Part shown: positions 8,044-18,838 of the stretch, piece by piece
Numbering within the stretch: the stretch's first letter is position 1
Layout: each line of letters begins with the position of its first letter
Source: Hyphomicrobiales bacterium
GTDB lineage: Bacteria > Pseudomonadota > Alphaproteobacteria > Rhizobiales > Xanthobacteraceae
Length of the DNA: 64,000 nt
Assembly (NCBI GenBank): GCA_017305715.1
Contig: JAFKKG010000012.1
Coordinates: forward strand, 186,001-250,000
Reading direction: 5' to 3'
Translations under genes and position numbers: made by a program
Notes under the pieces: generated by a model
Database searches by the model: none
The model's input: the letters and a program-made list of their open reading frames with translations, nothing else
What the model was told of the DNA's origin: nothing

Positions 8044-9219
8044 ATGTTCCTGCAATTCTTCACATCGCTGCGCGACGCGCAGGTCCCGGTCACGCTCCGC
8101 GAATATCTGACGCTGATGGAGGCGCTCGACGCCGACCTCGCCGAGCAGACGGTGGAGAATTTCTATTACCTGTCCCGCGCCGCTTTGGTGAAGGACGAGC
8201 GCAACCTCGACAAGTTCGATCGCGTGTTCGGAAGCGTGTTCAAGGGGCTGGAGAACCTGCTCGACGCCATGGAGAAGGCGGACATTCCCGCCGAATGGCT
8301 GAAGAAGCTCGCCGAAAAATACCTCACTGAGGAAGAGAAGAAGCAGATCGAGGCGATGGGCTGGGACAAGCTCATGGAGACGCTTCGCAAGCGGCTCGAG
8401 GAGCAGAAGGGCCGCCACCAGGGCGGCAGCAAGTGGATCGGCACGGCCGGCACGTCGCCGTTCGGCGCCCACGGCTACAATCCCGAAGGGGTGAGGATCG
8501 GCCAGGAAAAGAACCGCAACAACCGCGCCGTGAAGGTGTGGGACAAGCGCGAGTTCAAGGACCTCGACGGCAATGTCGAGCTCGGCATCCGCAACATCAA
8601 GATCGCGCTCAGGCGCCTGCGCAAATTCGCCCGCACCGGCGCGCCGGACGAACTCGACCTCGACACCACGATCAGGGAGACCGCCAACCACGGCTATCTC
8701 GACGTGCATATGCGGCCCGAGCGGCGCAACGCGGTCAAGGTGCTGGTGTTCTTCGATATCGGCGGCTCGATGGATTCGCATATCGAGCAGGTCGAGGAAT
8801 TGTTCTCGGCGGCCAAGTCCGAGTTCAAGCACATGGAGTATTTCTACTTCCACAACTGCCTCTATGAAGGCGTCTGGAAGCAGAACAAGCGCCGCTTCAC
8901 CGATCGCACGCCGACCTGGGACGTGCTGCATAAATACCCGCACGACTACAAGGTGGTGTTCGTCGGCGACGCCTCGATGTCGCCTTACGAGATCATGGTT
9001 CCCGGCGGCTCGGTCGAGCACGTCAACGAGGAAGCCGGCTCGGTCTGGCTCGACCGCATCACGCGCACCTATCCGCATACGGTGTGGCTCAATCCGGTGG
9101 CGCAGAAGCACTGGGATTATTCGGAATCCACCACCATCATCCGCCGGCTGTTCTCGCAGCGGATGTACCCCATCACGATCGAAGGCCTCGAAGGCGCGAT
9201 GAAGGAGCTGGTGCGGTAA
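8044..9219 (+). CDS. CoxE-like protein with von Willebrand factor A domain
   Basis: A 391-residue protein. A charged helical N-terminal half (about 1-230) is followed by a VWA domain beginning VLVFFDIGGSMDSH, where the MIDAS motif reads DxGGS instead of the usual DxSxS, a variant known in this family. Proteins of this type partner MoxR ATPases, as in CoxD/CoxE. I chose the ATG at 8044 (MFLQFFTSLR); an in-frame extension to 7963 looks non-coding. It is transcribed away from the MoxR gene at 6702-7544. Confidence 0.85.
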   Translation: MFLQFFTSLRDAQVPVTLREYLTLMEALDADLAEQTVENFYYLSRAALVKDERNLDKFDRVFGSVFKGLENLLDAMEKADIPAEWLKKLAEKYLTEEEKKQIEAMGWDKLMETLRKRLEEQKGRHQGGSKWIGTAGTSPFGAHGYNPEGVRIGQEKNRNNRAVKVWDKREFKDLDGNVELGIRNIKIALRRLRKFARTGAPDELDLDTTIRETANHGYLDVHMRPERRNAVKVLVFFDIGGSMDSHIEQVEELFSAAKSEFKHMEYFYFHNCLYEGVWKQNKRRFTDRTPTWDVLHKYPHDYKVVFVGDASMSPYEIMVPGGSVEHVNEEAGSVWLDRITRTYPHTVWLNPVAQKHWDYSESTTIIRRLFSQRMYPITIEGLEGAMKELVR

Positions 9220-9263
9220 GCTTTCTTCACCTCTCCCATCGGGAGAGGTCGACGCGCAGCGCC

Positions 9264-9307
9264 GGGTGAGGGGTTACGGACCAACGATAGACCGTAACCC
9301 CTCACCC
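9264..9307. repeat. Long palindromic repeat
   Basis: A 16-bp perfect inverted repeat, GGGTGAGGGGTTACGG and its complement, separated by 12 bases. It is flanked by CTCTCCC/GGGAGAG hairpins from about 9228 to 9330. This is the familiar dispersed palindrome of Rhizobiales intergenic DNA. It could also stop transcription after the VWA gene. Confidence 0.75.
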
Positions 9308-9377
9308 CAACCCTCTTCCTTCAGGAGAGGGGGCCGACCTTTTTCCGCGCGAGATATCGAACCAAAGGTAAAATTAA

Positions 9378-9791
9378 ATGCCCCAGACCATCCACCGCGG
9401 TATCAAATCCCTGATCGACGAAGCCAATGCCGAGATCGAAACGCTCAGCGCAGCGGATTCGATCAAGGCGGCCGCCAGCCCCGACGTCGTGATCGTCGAT
9501 ATCCGCGATCCCCGCGAGATCGAACGCGACGGCCGAATCCCCGGCGCCTTTTCGTGCACCCGCGGCATGCTGGAATTCTGGATCGACCCGGAAAGCCCCT
9601 ATGCCAAGCCGGTGTTCCAGCAGGACAAGAAATTCATCTTCCACTGTGCCGGCGGCCTGCGCTCGGCGCTGGCGGCCAAGACCGCCAAAGACATGGGCCT
9701 GAAGCCGGTCGCCCACATGGCGGGCGGTTTTGCCGCCTGGCGCGACGCCGGCGGCCCGGTTGAAAAATGGGAACCGAAGAAGAAGGGGTAG
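9378..9791 (+). CDS. Single-domain rhodanese-like sulfurtransferase
   Basis: A 137-residue protein with one rhodanese fold. VIVDIRDPREIERDGRIPGA (residues 38-57) is the CH2A-type front half, and Cys90 in FHCAGGLRSA is the predicted persulfide-carrying residue, in a six-residue active loop typical of sulfur-transferring rhodaneses. No signal peptide, so cytoplasmic. A second, two-domain sulfurtransferase follows 107 bases downstream on the same strand. Confidence 0.88.
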   Translation: MPQTIHRGIKSLIDEANAEIETLSAADSIKAAASPDVVIVDIRDPREIERDGRIPGAFSCTRGMLEFWIDPESPYAKPVFQQDKKFIFHCAGGLRSALAAKTAKDMGLKPVAHMAGGFAAWRDAGGPVEKWEPKKKG

Positions 9792-9842
9792 CGGTCTGTC
9801 ACACGCGGGCTGACCCGCGTGTCCATCGCTTCAAAAAGATGG

Positions 9843-9865
9843 ATTGCCGGGTCAAGCCCGGCAAT
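9843..9865. repeat. Short palindromic repeat, core GCCGGGTCAAGCCCGGC
   Basis: A 23-base palindrome between the two sulfurtransferase genes. The same core occurs at 20934-20952 and 28083-28105, with variants at 20986-21009, 28131-28153 and 50203-50226. A dispersed REP-like element. Confidence 0.75.
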
Positions 9866-9898
9866 GACAAACCATCGAAACGCCGGAGACCTGCACAC

Positions 9899-10756
9899 AT
9901 GACCACATCAGACGATCCGCTTGTCTCCACCGAATGGCTCGCCGCGCATGCCGACGACCCGACAATCAAGATCATCGACGCGACGTTCAAGATGCCCGGC
10001 ATTCTGCCGCTGCCGAAGGACGATTATCTCGCAGCCCATATTCCGGGCGCGGTGTTCTTCGACGTCGATGCGGTGTCCGATCATTCCAATCCGCTGCCGC
10101 ACATGTTCCCGAGTGCAGAGCAGTTCGGCCGCGACGTCGGCGGGCTCGGAATCAGCAATCGCGATACGGTCGTGCTGTATGATTCCGGCGGCTGGGTCGC
10201 AGCCCCCCGCGTGTGGTGGATGTTCCTGTCGTTCGGGCACCCAAATGTCCGGATCCTGAACGGCGGCCTGAAGAAGTGGCGCGCCGAAGGCCGCAAGGTC
10301 GAGAGCGGAGAAGTCACGCCGACGCCGGCGACCTTCAAGGCCAGCTTCGATCCGCGCTACACGCGCAACGTCCAGCAGATGGTCGCCAACCTCGATAGCC
10401 GCGCCGAGCAGGTGCTCGATGCGCGCGCCAATGATCGCTACCAGGGCAAGGTGCCCGAGCCGCGGCCGGGCCTGCGTTCGGGGCATATCCCCGGCAGCCT
10501 CAGCGTGCCCTATAGCCAGCTGTTCGACGCCTCGACGGGTGCGATGAAATCGCTCGACGAATTGCGCGCGGTGTTTGTCGGCTCCGGCGTCAAGCTCGAC
10601 GCGCCGATCGTGACGAGCTGCGGTTCCGGCGTCTCAGCGCTGGTCCTGACACTGGCGCTCTATCGCCTCGGCGTGCGCGGCTCTGCGCTGTACGACGGTT
10701 CCTGGTCCGAATGGGGCATGCAAGGCGGCCCGCCGGTGGCGACCGGCCCAACCTGA
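9899..10756 (+). CDS. sseA: 3-mercaptopyruvate sulfurtransferase (two-domain rhodanese)
   Basis: A 285-residue protein with two rhodanese domains. The N-terminal, inactive one begins VSTEWLAAHADDPTIKIIDA; the C-terminal one has catalytic Cys241 in TSCGSGVSALVL. The CG(S/T)GV loop is the mark of 3-mercaptopyruvate sulfurtransferases as opposed to thiosulfate rhodaneses. It moves sulfur from 3-mercaptopyruvate to a thiol or cyanide. The start at 9899 is the first ATG after the palindromic repeat; an upstream extension to 9767 would translate that repeat. The gene converges on 10763-11542 with 6 bases between stops. Confidence 0.88.
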   Translation: MTTSDDPLVSTEWLAAHADDPTIKIIDATFKMPGILPLPKDDYLAAHIPGAVFFDVDAVSDHSNPLPHMFPSAEQFGRDVGGLGISNRDTVVLYDSGGWVAAPRVWWMFLSFGHPNVRILNGGLKKWRAEGRKVESGEVTPTPATFKASFDPRYTRNVQQMVANLDSRAEQVLDARANDRYQGKVPEPRPGLRSGHIPGSLSVPYSQLFDASTGAMKSLDELRAVFVGSGVKLDAPIVTSCGSGVSALVLTLALYRLGVRGSALYDGSWSEWGMQGGPPVATGPT

Positions 10757-10762
10757 CGCACG

Positions 10763-11542
10763 CTACTGTCTGCCGCGCACCGTTATCGGCGCGAACGGGT
10801 CGGCCTGGTGCTGGGCTGCGATCTGCCGCGCCAGCAGCGCGCGTCGCGCTGCGGCGATGCGCCGGCGCTCCTTGCTACGCTGCGCCCGCTTGCGGTGGAT
10901 GCTGTGGCTTTTCGGTTTCGCGCTGGTGGTTTTCACGGCGACCGTTTCCTCGATCGTCACCGGCGGTCCCCCCAGTGTCGCGATCCTGGTGGCGGCGAGA
11001 TTGCCTGCAAGCGATGGCGCCTCTGCCACCGGCTCGGCCGGGGGTGATAAAGCGACGGTCACCGGCGGTGCTTCCGCAATGGCTGCGAGCTTTACTTCCT
11101 CATTGGCGATCGGCGTTTCAGGCGCGGCGGCCTGAATGGCCGGCGTCGGTTCCACCGCCGGGATGTCCGGTTTCATCGTCTCGGCGGGCACCGGCTCTTC
11201 GCTTTTCAGCGCGGCGAGTTTCTCCGGCACGGCCGGTTCTTCCGGCGCCTGGGCGACAGGTGCCGCGGCCTCGGGAATGGTGGTCAGCGCGACATTGTCC
11301 GGCGCCTTTTCCGCGACGTCAGGCAGCTTCTCGGTGACGTCAGGCTCGACCCGCAGCAGAGCCAGTGTCGGCGGCGGTTCATTCTGCCGGGAAAATACCG
11401 GTTCGGGCGGCGCCCGTCGCGAAGGGATGCTGGCAAATTGCTCATGCGCGGCGCGCAACAGCGCGGCCGCGCCGAGACCGAAGATCAGGACCGACATCGA
11501 CAGCACGGTCGCGGCGAACAGAAAGCGAAAACCGGGGAGCAT
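10763..11542 (-). CDS. Membrane-anchored Ala/Pro/Glu-rich hypothetical protein
   Basis: A 259-residue protein with no recognisable enzymatic domain. Residues about 7-29 form one hydrophobic segment, probably a membrane anchor. Residues about 40-210 are rich in Ala, Pro, Glu and Val and look extended and disordered. The last 50 are strongly basic with many Arg and His (KSHSIHRKRAQRSKERRR). This layout suggests an inner-membrane protein with a long periplasmic or cytoplasmic arm. Function unknown. Confidence 0.65.
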   Translation of the reverse strand: MLPGFRFLFAATVLSMSVLIFGLGAAALLRAAHEQFASIPSRRAPPEPVFSRQNEPPPTLALLRVEPDVTEKLPDVAEKAPDNVALTTIPEAAAPVAQAPEEPAVPEKLAALKSEEPVPAETMKPDIPAVEPTPAIQAAAPETPIANEEVKLAAIAEAPPVTVALSPPAEPVAEAPSLAGNLAATRIATLGGPPVTIEETVAVKTTSAKPKSHSIHRKRAQRSKERRRIAAARRALLARQIAAQHQADPFAPITVRGRQ

Positions 11543-11879
11543 GGACGCGAGTTCCGCCTTGCCGGGAAATATGCAGGGCCGTTGATGCCAAAGGGAACGC
11601 GGTGACCACTGGAGGCGGATGGATTCGCACGGCGAATCAGTCCGATTCGAGATTATCTCAACGCCTCGAACCTGTTTGTGATAAAATTCGCCGGCGCCGG
11701 CGTGGGTGCGCCGATGAGCGACGCTTTTTCGCCCCCTGAGGCATCTTTGCCGCAGCGGTCACGGGCGATCACAAAATGACCGATTTGGGCCGAATTTCCC
11801 GGATTTGTCTTGAATGCGCCGCTATCTTCCGTCATCTGCCGTTAACGGTCCGGTGTGGCTTGGGGACTATACAAGAACG
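11543..11879. other. Intergenic region, divergent promoters
   Basis: About 337 bases between two divergent genes. I see no convincing gene here. A small hairpin GATTCGC/GCGAATC lies near 11623-11640. The region is less GC-rich than its flanks and presumably holds the promoters of both neighbours; no clear -35/-10 pair could be assigned. Confidence 0.5.
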
Positions 11880-13121
11880 ATGATGATTAACCGTATTCTG
11901 ACGATCTGTGCTGCCGTTGCTGCTGCCTCGGCGGGAATTTCGCTTGCCCAGGCCCAACAGGGCTATCCGGTGCCCCCCGGCTATTCGGCTGCGCCCGGAC
12001 CCTATGTGCAAGGTGGCTATGCCGTCGACGAACGCCGCGGCCCCGGCGCCCCCGATTTTGATGCGCTGGACGATGACGACGCGCCGAACGCGCATGGTTC
12101 GCTGCCGCCGCCCGGCCCGGTGCTGTCGCCGAACGACCCGCGCTACGGTCGCCCGATGTATTCCGACCGCGGCCCGCCGATGCCGACGGGCCCGATCCTG
12201 TCACCCGATGATCCGCGCTACGGCCGTCCGGCAGGTGCGCCGGTCTATTCGGACCGCGGCCCGCCGATGCCCACCGGGCCGATCCTTTCGCCGGATGATC
12301 CGCGTTACGGCCGCCCCGCCGGTCCGCCGCCGGTGATCTATTCGAATCGTGATGATGGCCTGCGTCCGCCGGAAGGTGTTGGCGGTGGTCCGGCCGTGAC
12401 CGGCGCCGTGCAGCAACAGCAGCCGGCCGTCGGTGCCGACGGCAAGCCGATGGTGCTGTCCGCGCTGCCGCCCGAAGAACAGCCGGAAGTGGCGCCTGCG
12501 CAACTGCCGCCGCATCTGCGCCGCCAGGAAGTTGCGTTCGCGACCAAGGAGCCCGCCGGCACGCTGGTCGTCGATACGCCGAACACCTACCTCTATTACG
12601 TGCTGGGTGGCGGACGCGCGATCCGCTACGGCGTCCGCGTCGGCCGGGATGGCTTCACCTGGACCGGCGTGCAGAAGGTCACCCGCAAGGCCGAGTGGCC
12701 GGATTGGCATCCGCCGACCGAAATGATCGAGCGCCAGCCCTATCTGCCGCGCTTCATGGCCGGCGGCCCCGGCAACCCGCTCGGCGCGCGCGCGATGTAT
12801 CTGGGTTCGACCGTCTACCGCATCCACGGCACCAACCAGCCGTCGACGATCGGCAAGTTCGTCTCGTCGGGCTGTATCGGCATGCTGAACGAGGACGTCT
12901 CCGACCTGTTCGAACGCGTCAAGGTCGGTACCCGCGTCGTCGTGCTGCCCGGTGGCCCGCCGCCGGGAACGGCGACCGCGTCGGCCGCACCTGCCCAGGG
13001 TCTGCCGCCTGCGCAAGGTCTGCCGCCCGCCCAGGGCGCGCCCCAGGCGCAACTCGCCCCGATCCCCGGCACCCAGCCGACCGTGGTGCCCCCGCTGCCC
13101 GCGCCGGTGACGGTGCGATAA
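11880..13121 (+). CDS. L,D-transpeptidase (YkuD) with proline-rich tandem repeats
   Basis: A 413-residue exported protein. The first 27 residues form a signal peptide ending near AQAQQ. Residues about 79-152 carry three near-identical copies of GPILSPDDPRYGRP with a YSDRGPPMPT linker. The YkuD domain covers about 225-365 and holds the catalytic motif IHGTN...SSGCIGM, with His, Ser, Gly and Cys. Such enzymes form 3-3 cross-links in peptidoglycan or attach proteins to it. The C-terminus repeats QGLPPA. The start at 11880 was chosen over the longer frame at 11814 because it begins the signal peptide. A second YkuD protein is at 45154-45849. Confidence 0.88.
   Translation: MMINRILTICAAVAAASAGISLAQAQQGYPVPPGYSAAPGPYVQGGYAVDERRGPGAPDFDALDDDDAPNAHGSLPPPGPVLSPNDPRYGRPMYSDRGPPMPTGPILSPDDPRYGRPAGAPVYSDRGPPMPTGPILSPDDPRYGRPAGPPPVIYSNRDDGLRPPEGVGGGPAVTGAVQQQQPAVGADGKPMVLSALPPEEQPEVAPAQLPPHLRRQEVAFATKEPAGTLVVDTPNTYLYYVLGGGRAIRYGVRVGRDGFTWTGVQKVTRKAEWPDWHPPTEMIERQPYLPRFMAGGPGNPLGARAMYLGSTVYRIHGTNQPSTIGKFVSSGCIGMLNEDVSDLFERVKVGTRVVVLPGGPPPGTATASAAPAQGLPPAQGLPPAQGAPQAQLAPIPGTQPTVVPPLPAPVTVR
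12114..12335 (+). repeat. In-gene tandem repeat encoding GP(I/V)LSP(N/D)DPRYGRP units
   Basis: Three copies of a unit of 25 to 29 codons within the L,D-transpeptidase gene. Copies two and three are nearly identical at DNA level, which suggests recent expansion by slippage or recombination. Confidence 0.8.
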
Positions 13122-13144
13122 AGGCGGGATACGCGAACGCCATT

Positions 13145-13173
13145 AAAAAAGGCCCGTATAGCGGGCCTTTTTT
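13145..13173. terminator. Bidirectional Rho-independent terminator
   Basis: A 12-bp stem, AAAAAAGGCCCG / CGGGCCTTTTTT, with a 5-base loop. It has T runs on both strands and lies between the convergent L,D-transpeptidase and hydroxyacid dehydrogenase genes. Confidence 0.9.
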
Positions 13174-13175
13174 CG

Positions 13176-13257
13176 TCATTGCGAGGCGTGAAGCGACGAA
13201 GCAATCCACACTTGCTTTGCCGGACGGCGAATTGCTTCGCTCGCAAGGACCGTTGTG
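13176..13257. repeat. Dispersed palindromic element
   Basis: Starts CATTGCGAGGCGTGAAGCGA and ends ATTGCTTCGCTCGCAAGGA, so the two ends form an imperfect inverted repeat with GAAGCAATCC inside. This is the TTGCGAGG/GAAGCAAT element common in Bradyrhizobium intergenic DNA. Confidence 0.7.
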
Positions 13258-13265
13258 AGGCGATC

Positions 13266-14225
13266 TCAGATCAGTTTCCTCAGTGTCTCGCCCTTGAACC
13301 AGGCGTCGATGCCTTCGACCATCTGGCGGTAGTGATTGCGAAAGCTGTCCTCGGTGACGTAGCCGAGATGCGGCGTCAACACGAGGTTGTCGATCTTGCG
13401 GAAGGGATGGTCGACCGGCAGCGGTTCGACCGCGAACACGTCGATGCCGGCACCCGCGATCCTCTTTTGCGTCAGCGCTTCCAGCAGTGCCGCTTCATCG
13501 ACGATCGGCCCCCGCGCGGTGTTGACGAGGTAGGCGGTCGGCTTCATGCGGGCGAGATCGGCGGCTCCCACGAGGCCGCGCGAGCGCTGGCTCAGCACCA
13601 CATGGATGGTGACGATATCGGCGGTCGAAAACAGATCTTCCTTGGTGGCGTAGCCGACGCCGGCTTCCTTGCACTTCTCGGGCGTCAGGTTCGGGCTCCA
13701 GGCGATCACGTTCATGCCAAAAGCCTGCGCCAGCTTTGATACTTTGGTGCCGAGCTTGCCGAGGCCGAGCACGCCGAGGGTGCGGCCCTCGATTTCCATG
13801 CCGACGAATTTCTGCAGCGGCTCGCCGGCATGCATGCGGGCGTTTTCGCGGCCGATATTGCGGGTCAGTTCCAGGATCAATCCCATGGTCAGGGGCGCGG
13901 TGGGGTCGCGGCCCCATTGGGTGCCGCACAGCACCACCCCGTGGTCCTTGGCGGCCGCCATGTCGATGGCGGCATTGCGCATGCCTGACGTGATCATCAG
14001 TTTCAGCTTTGGCAGTGCTGCAAACAGGGCGCGCGGAAACGCTGTGCGTTCGCGCATCGCGCAGATGATCTCGAAATCCTTCAGCGCGCTAGCGGCAGCT
14101 TCGGTGTTGGCAAACGGCTGGTTGAAGACGGTGACGTCGACCCGGTCGGTGATTTGGGACCAGTCCGCGACCTCAAGGGCCACATTGAGATAGTCGTCGA
14201 GGATTGCACAGCGCAGCCGCGTCAT
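13266..14225 (-). CDS. D-2-hydroxyacid dehydrogenase family protein
   Basis: A 319-residue NAD-dependent dehydrogenase. The NAD-binding motif is [21 protein letters not shown] (GxGxxG about residue 150). The catalytic trio is visible: Arg in [14 protein letters not shown], Glu in FAVEPLP, and His in LTPHLGYV. The enzyme should reduce a 2-keto acid or oxidise a D-2-hydroxyacid; the exact substrate (glycerate, phosphoglycerate or other) is not clear. I chose the ATG at 14225 ([11 protein letters not shown]); an upstream ATG at 14246 would add seven residues. It has no co-directional close neighbour. Confidence 0.87.
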   Translation of the reverse strand: MTRLRCAILDDYLNVALEVADWSQITDRVDVTVFNQPFANTEAAASALKDFEIICAMRERTAFPRALFAALPKLKLMITSGMRNAAIDMAAAKDHGVVLCGTQWGRDPTAPLTMGLILELTRNIGRENARMHAGEPLQKFVGMEIEGRTLGVLGLGKLGTKVSKLAQAFGMNVIAWSPNLTPEKCKEAGVGYATKEDLFSTADIVTIHVVLSQRSRGLVGAADLARMKPTAYLVNTARGPIVDEAALLEALTQKRIAGAGIDVFAVEPLPVDHPFRKIDNLVLTPHLGYVTEDSFRNHYRQMVEGIDAWFKGETLRKLI

Positions 14226-14352
14226 TGGCAGGTCCGTTCGTGGCATGGGTGACGGCGGAATGAGCCGTCAGGGAAGGGGGCCATGGTCGCGCGCAATCGG
14301 CGCGCGCGCAAGCGGACCTGGGCGCGGAGCCCGGTCAGGATTCCGGCAAAGC

Positions 14353-14544
14353 TCAGTTCGAGCGGGCGAGGTGCTTGGCGCGCCAGGCCGGGCCCGGGCC
14401 GCGCATATAGTGCAATTCCGGGCGGTAGGGGTTGAAAGCCCTGGCCACGAACTGGCGCCAGAAGGCGCGAAATTCGGCGAACGGCCCTGCCAGCGCGGGG
14501 CGCTGCGCCTGGGTCGGAACGGATGCCGAAGTGATCGTGGCCAT
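14353..14544 (-). CDS. Small hypothetical protein
   Basis: A 63-residue ORF. It is basic, with the segment [34 protein letters not shown], here given in parts: [19 protein letters not shown] and [15 protein letters not shown]. The aromatic- and Arg-rich composition and lack of overlap with another gene favour a real small protein. No domain recognised. An in-frame start at 14565 is possible. It is divergent from ettA. Confidence 0.45.
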   Translation of the reverse strand: MATITSASVPTQAQRPALAGPFAEFRAFWRQFVARAFNPYRPELHYMRGPGPAWRAKHLARSN

Positions 14545-14817
14545 GACGCGGTCTCTGTTTTCCAATCGCGGGCTCTGCCGCGGAGACGCCTTTTGGGGGC
14601 GTCCGGGAGCGACTTTTGGCCTGATTTATTAAAAGACGGTTTCAATTGTCGTGATCTCGGGCACACAAGGGTGCGCCCAGGCGCACATGGTGACCATTCG
14701 GTATTCATCCGTGGTGAACGGATGGAAAACGCCTTCCCGCGGTTGCCCTTTGGGGGCCGCGCCGCTACATCAGCGGCAGCAAATTTCCATAAATCCTCTG
14801 GTTTCAAGGGATGCGCG

Positions 14818-16467
<1,650 letters not shown>

Positions 16468-16622
16468 TCCCTGATCGGCCTGCGGGGAGATTACGGCGAG
16501 ATCGCCCGGGCGGCCTGCGCCAAATGGCCGCTACATACGGCTCGTCCGGAAAAGTGCCATGTCCGGTTATTAGATTGTCCGCCATTGCCCGACTCACGTC
16601 CCGTATAGAGAGATCCCCGACC

Positions 16623-17213
16623 ATGTCGATGACGCCGGAAACGCCCTTGCCGCCCCCAGCTCAGAGGAAGGCATTGCGTCCGATCCCGATGCTGATCTTC
16701 AGCTCCCGCTGGTTGCAATTGCCGCTCTATATCGGCCTGATCGTCGCGCAGGGCGTCTACGTGGTGCTGTTTCTGAAGGAGTTGTGGCATCTGTTCGCCC
16801 ATGCCTTCGATTTCAGCGAACAGCAGATCATGCTGGCGGTGCTGGGCCTGATCGACGTGGTGATGATTTCGAACCTGCTGGTGATGGTGATCGTCGGCGG
16901 CTACGAGACGTTCGTCTCCCGGCTCAATCTGCAGGGACATCCCGACCAGCCGGAATGGCTCAGCCATGTCAACGCCAGCGTGCTCAAGATCAAGCTCGCG
17001 ATGGCCATCATCGGCATCTCGTCGATCCATCTGCTGCGCACCTTCATCGAGGCCGGAGCGTTGACCTCGGGCAAGGGCACCTATACCGAAACCGGCGTGA
17101 TGTGGCAGACCATCATCCACACGGTCTTCATTCTGTCTGCGATCGGCATCGCCTATGTCGACAGGCTGTCGAATGATTCAACGGAACAGGCCAAGCACGC
17201 CGTTTCGCATTGA
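16623..17213 (+). CDS. YqhA/UPF0114 family inner membrane protein
   Basis: A 196-residue protein with about four membrane spans (near 25-55, 70-95, 125-145 and 165-185). The sequence [16 protein letters not shown] and the stretch [17 protein letters not shown] are characteristic of the UPF0114 family. Function is not established. Its stop overlaps the start of the lytic transglycosylase gene by 4 bases (ATGA), so the two are translationally coupled and probably co-transcribed. Confidence 0.88.
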   Translation: MSMTPETPLPPPAQRKALRPIPMLIFSSRWLQLPLYIGLIVAQGVYVVLFLKELWHLFAHAFDFSEQQIMLAVLGLIDVVMISNLLVMVIVGGYETFVSRLNLQGHPDQPEWLSHVNASVLKIKLAMAIIGISSIHLLRTFIEAGALTSGKGTYTETGVMWQTIIHTVFILSAIGIAYVDRLSNDSTEQAKHAVSH

Positions 17214-18481
17214 TGGGTGGAGCCTCGATCGACAGGATTTCGGTTGTGCAACTGAGGGCGATCACCGCGGTTCTGATATTGGCGGCGATGACGCTGGGCG
17301 CGGTACGCCCGGTTCACGCCGCCGATGCCGCCTTCACGCAATTCATCGCTTCGCTGTGGCCGGAGGCGCAGGCCGCCGGCGTATCGCGCGCGACGTTCGA
17401 TGCCGAGACCCGAGGCCTCGAGCCGGATTACAAATTGCCCGATCTGATCCTGCCGGGACGGCCCGCCACCGGCGCGCCCTCGCAGGCCGAGTTCGTGCAG
17501 GTGCCGGCGGATTATGTGAAGGAAGCGTCGATCGCGCGGCTGGCGGCGGAGGGACAGAAGCTGATGCAAACGCATCGCTCAGCCCTCGGCCAGATCGAAA
17601 GCCGCTTCGGCGTGCCCGCCACGATCGTGCTGGCGATCTGGGGCCGTGAAACCGACTATGGCCGTTACCGGTTGCCGTACGATACCCTGCGCGTGGTGGC
17701 GACGCAGGCCTATGTCGGACGGCGCAAGGATCAGTACCGCACCGAATTCATCCTGGCGCTGAAGATCCTCGGCGAGGGCGCGGTGACGCGCAAGGACTTT
17801 CGTTCGTCCTGGGCCGGCGCCACCGGCTACACGCAATTCCTGCCGTCCGAATATTACAAGCACGGCGTCGATCTCGATGGCGACGGCCGCGTCGACATCT
17901 GGCATTCCGTGCCCGACGCGCTCGCCTCCGCCGCGCAGCAGCTCGTCAACAAGGGTTGGCAGCCGGGCGTGCGCTGGGCCTATGAGGTTAAGGTGCCGGC
18001 CAACGTCGACTGCACCATGGGCGTGCCCGAGGTGACAAAACCGATCGGCGAGTGGGTGCGGGCAGGCTTTGCACCGGTGCGCGGACAAAAATTGAGTGCG
18101 GCCGAGCAGGCGCAGCCGGCCTCGCTGCTGCAGGTCGAAGGCATCTATGGTCCGGCGTTCCTGACGACGAAGAACTACTTCGTGATCAAGGAATACAATT
18201 TCTCCGATTTGTATGTGCTGTTCGTCGGCCATCTCGCCGACCGGATGTCGACGCCGCTGCCCTTCGCGACGCCGTGGTCGGCCTCGACGCAGTTGCGCAC
18301 CAAGGATGTCGAAGCCATGCAGCGTCATCTGACGCGCATCGGGCTCTACAAGGACAAGCTCGACGGCAAGGCCGGCATGCAGACCCGCGCCGCACTCGGG
18401 GCCTATCAGAAGCAGGCCGGGTTGAAGGTCGATTGCTGGCCGAGCGAAGCGGTGCTGCGCGCGATCAGTTCGTCGCGCTGA
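17210..18481 (+). CDS. Lytic murein transglycosylase, MltB type, with peptidoglycan-binding domain
   Basis: A 423-residue exported protein. A signal peptide covers about residues 1-38 (ends AVRPVHA-AD). The SLT_2 (MltB) domain spans about 40-340, with catalytic Glu147 in [10 protein letters not shown] and the [17 protein letters not shown] motif. A PG_binding_1 domain occupies about 360-420 ([13 protein letters not shown]...). It cleaves the MurNAc-GlcNAc bond to give 1,6-anhydro ends. No lipobox was seen, so it is likely soluble in the periplasm. Overlaps the YqhA-type gene by 4 bases. Confidence 0.92.
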   Translation: MMGGASIDRISVVQLRAITAVLILAAMTLGAVRPVHAADAAFTQFIASLWPEAQAAGVSRATFDAETRGLEPDYKLPDLILPGRPATGAPSQAEFVQVPADYVKEASIARLAAEGQKLMQTHRSALGQIESRFGVPATIVLAIWGRETDYGRYRLPYDTLRVVATQAYVGRRKDQYRTEFILALKILGEGAVTRKDFRSSWAGATGYTQFLPSEYYKHGVDLDGDGRVDIWHSVPDALASAAQQLVNKGWQPGVRWAYEVKVPANVDCTMGVPEVTKPIGEWVRAGFAPVRGQKLSAAEQAQPASLLQVEGIYGPAFLTTKNYFVIKEYNFSDLYVLFVGHLADRMSTPLPFATPWSASTQLRTKDVEAMQRHLTRIGLYKDKLDGKAGMQTRAALGAYQKQAGLKVDCWPSEAVLRAISSSR

Positions 18482-18498
18482 GGAGCGATGCGACAAAC

Positions 18499-18527
18499 AA
18501 AAACCCGGCCGAGAGTTTCGGCCGGGC
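18499..18527 (-). terminator. Rho-independent terminator
   Basis: Stem CCCGGCCGA / TCGGCCGGG with a 5-base loop. On the minus strand it is followed by TTTTTGTTTG. It terminates the glycine-zipper gene at 18569-18838 and may also act after the transglycosylase gene. Confidence 0.8.
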
Positions 18528-18568
18528 TTGCAACGCGAAGGCGCTTAATGATGCGCCGATCGGTCGGA

Positions 18569-18838
18569 TCAGTTGCAGACCTCGACGCGGCGATAGGCCC
18601 AGCCGTAACCGTCCCAGAAGCGCTCGCGCACCAGGCGGCAGACCGGGGGAGCTTCTTCCACATATACGGGGGCGCCGTAGGCCGGGCGGCTCGAGGCGAT
18701 AGCGCCACCGACGATCGCGCCGCCGATCAGGCCGGCTGCGACGCCTGCGGCGACGCCGCGCTGTGCGTTTGCGGGTGTCGCGGCGAGCGACCCGGCAATC
18801 GTTGCAACCGCGACGAACGCAGCAAATGTCTTGTTCAT
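18569..18838 (-). CDS. Exported glycine-zipper protein, paralogue 1
   Basis: An 89-residue protein with a signal peptide (residues 1-24, ending ANA-QRG) followed by a glycine-zipper stretch, VAAGVAAGLIGGAIVGGAIA. The C-terminal part holds two Cys, in PPVCRLVRERFWDGYGW and RRVEVCN. Glycine-zipper segments often insert in membranes or oligomerise. It shares the zipper, the FWDGYGW motif and the C-terminal Cys with the gene at 19077-19379, so the two are tandem duplicates. The start at 18838 was chosen for the signal peptide. Function unknown. Confidence 0.78.
   Translation of the reverse strand: MNKTFAAFVAVATIAGSLAATPANAQRGVAAGVAAGLIGGAIVGGAIASSRPAYGAPVYVEEAPPVCRLVRERFWDGYGWAYRRVEVCN

Noticed and set aside
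10763-11542. A TonB-like reading of the membrane-anchored Pro-rich protein
   Set aside because: It has an N-terminal anchor and Pro-rich arm but no TonB C-terminal domain, and the basic Arg/His tail does not match.
11605-11645. Sequence resembling the 3' end of a tRNA-Ser (minus strand GCGAATCCATCCGCCTCCA)
   Set aside because: The T-arm-like hairpin is present but no matching acceptor 5' half, anticodon arm or CCA was found at the right distance, so it is not a tRNA gene. It might be a chance match or a decayed attachment site; nothing mobile is nearby.
12110-12335. Regular repeats that could be taken for a CRISPR array
   Set aside because: The units are in frame within the L,D-transpeptidase gene, adjacent without unique spacers, and encode a proline-rich motif.
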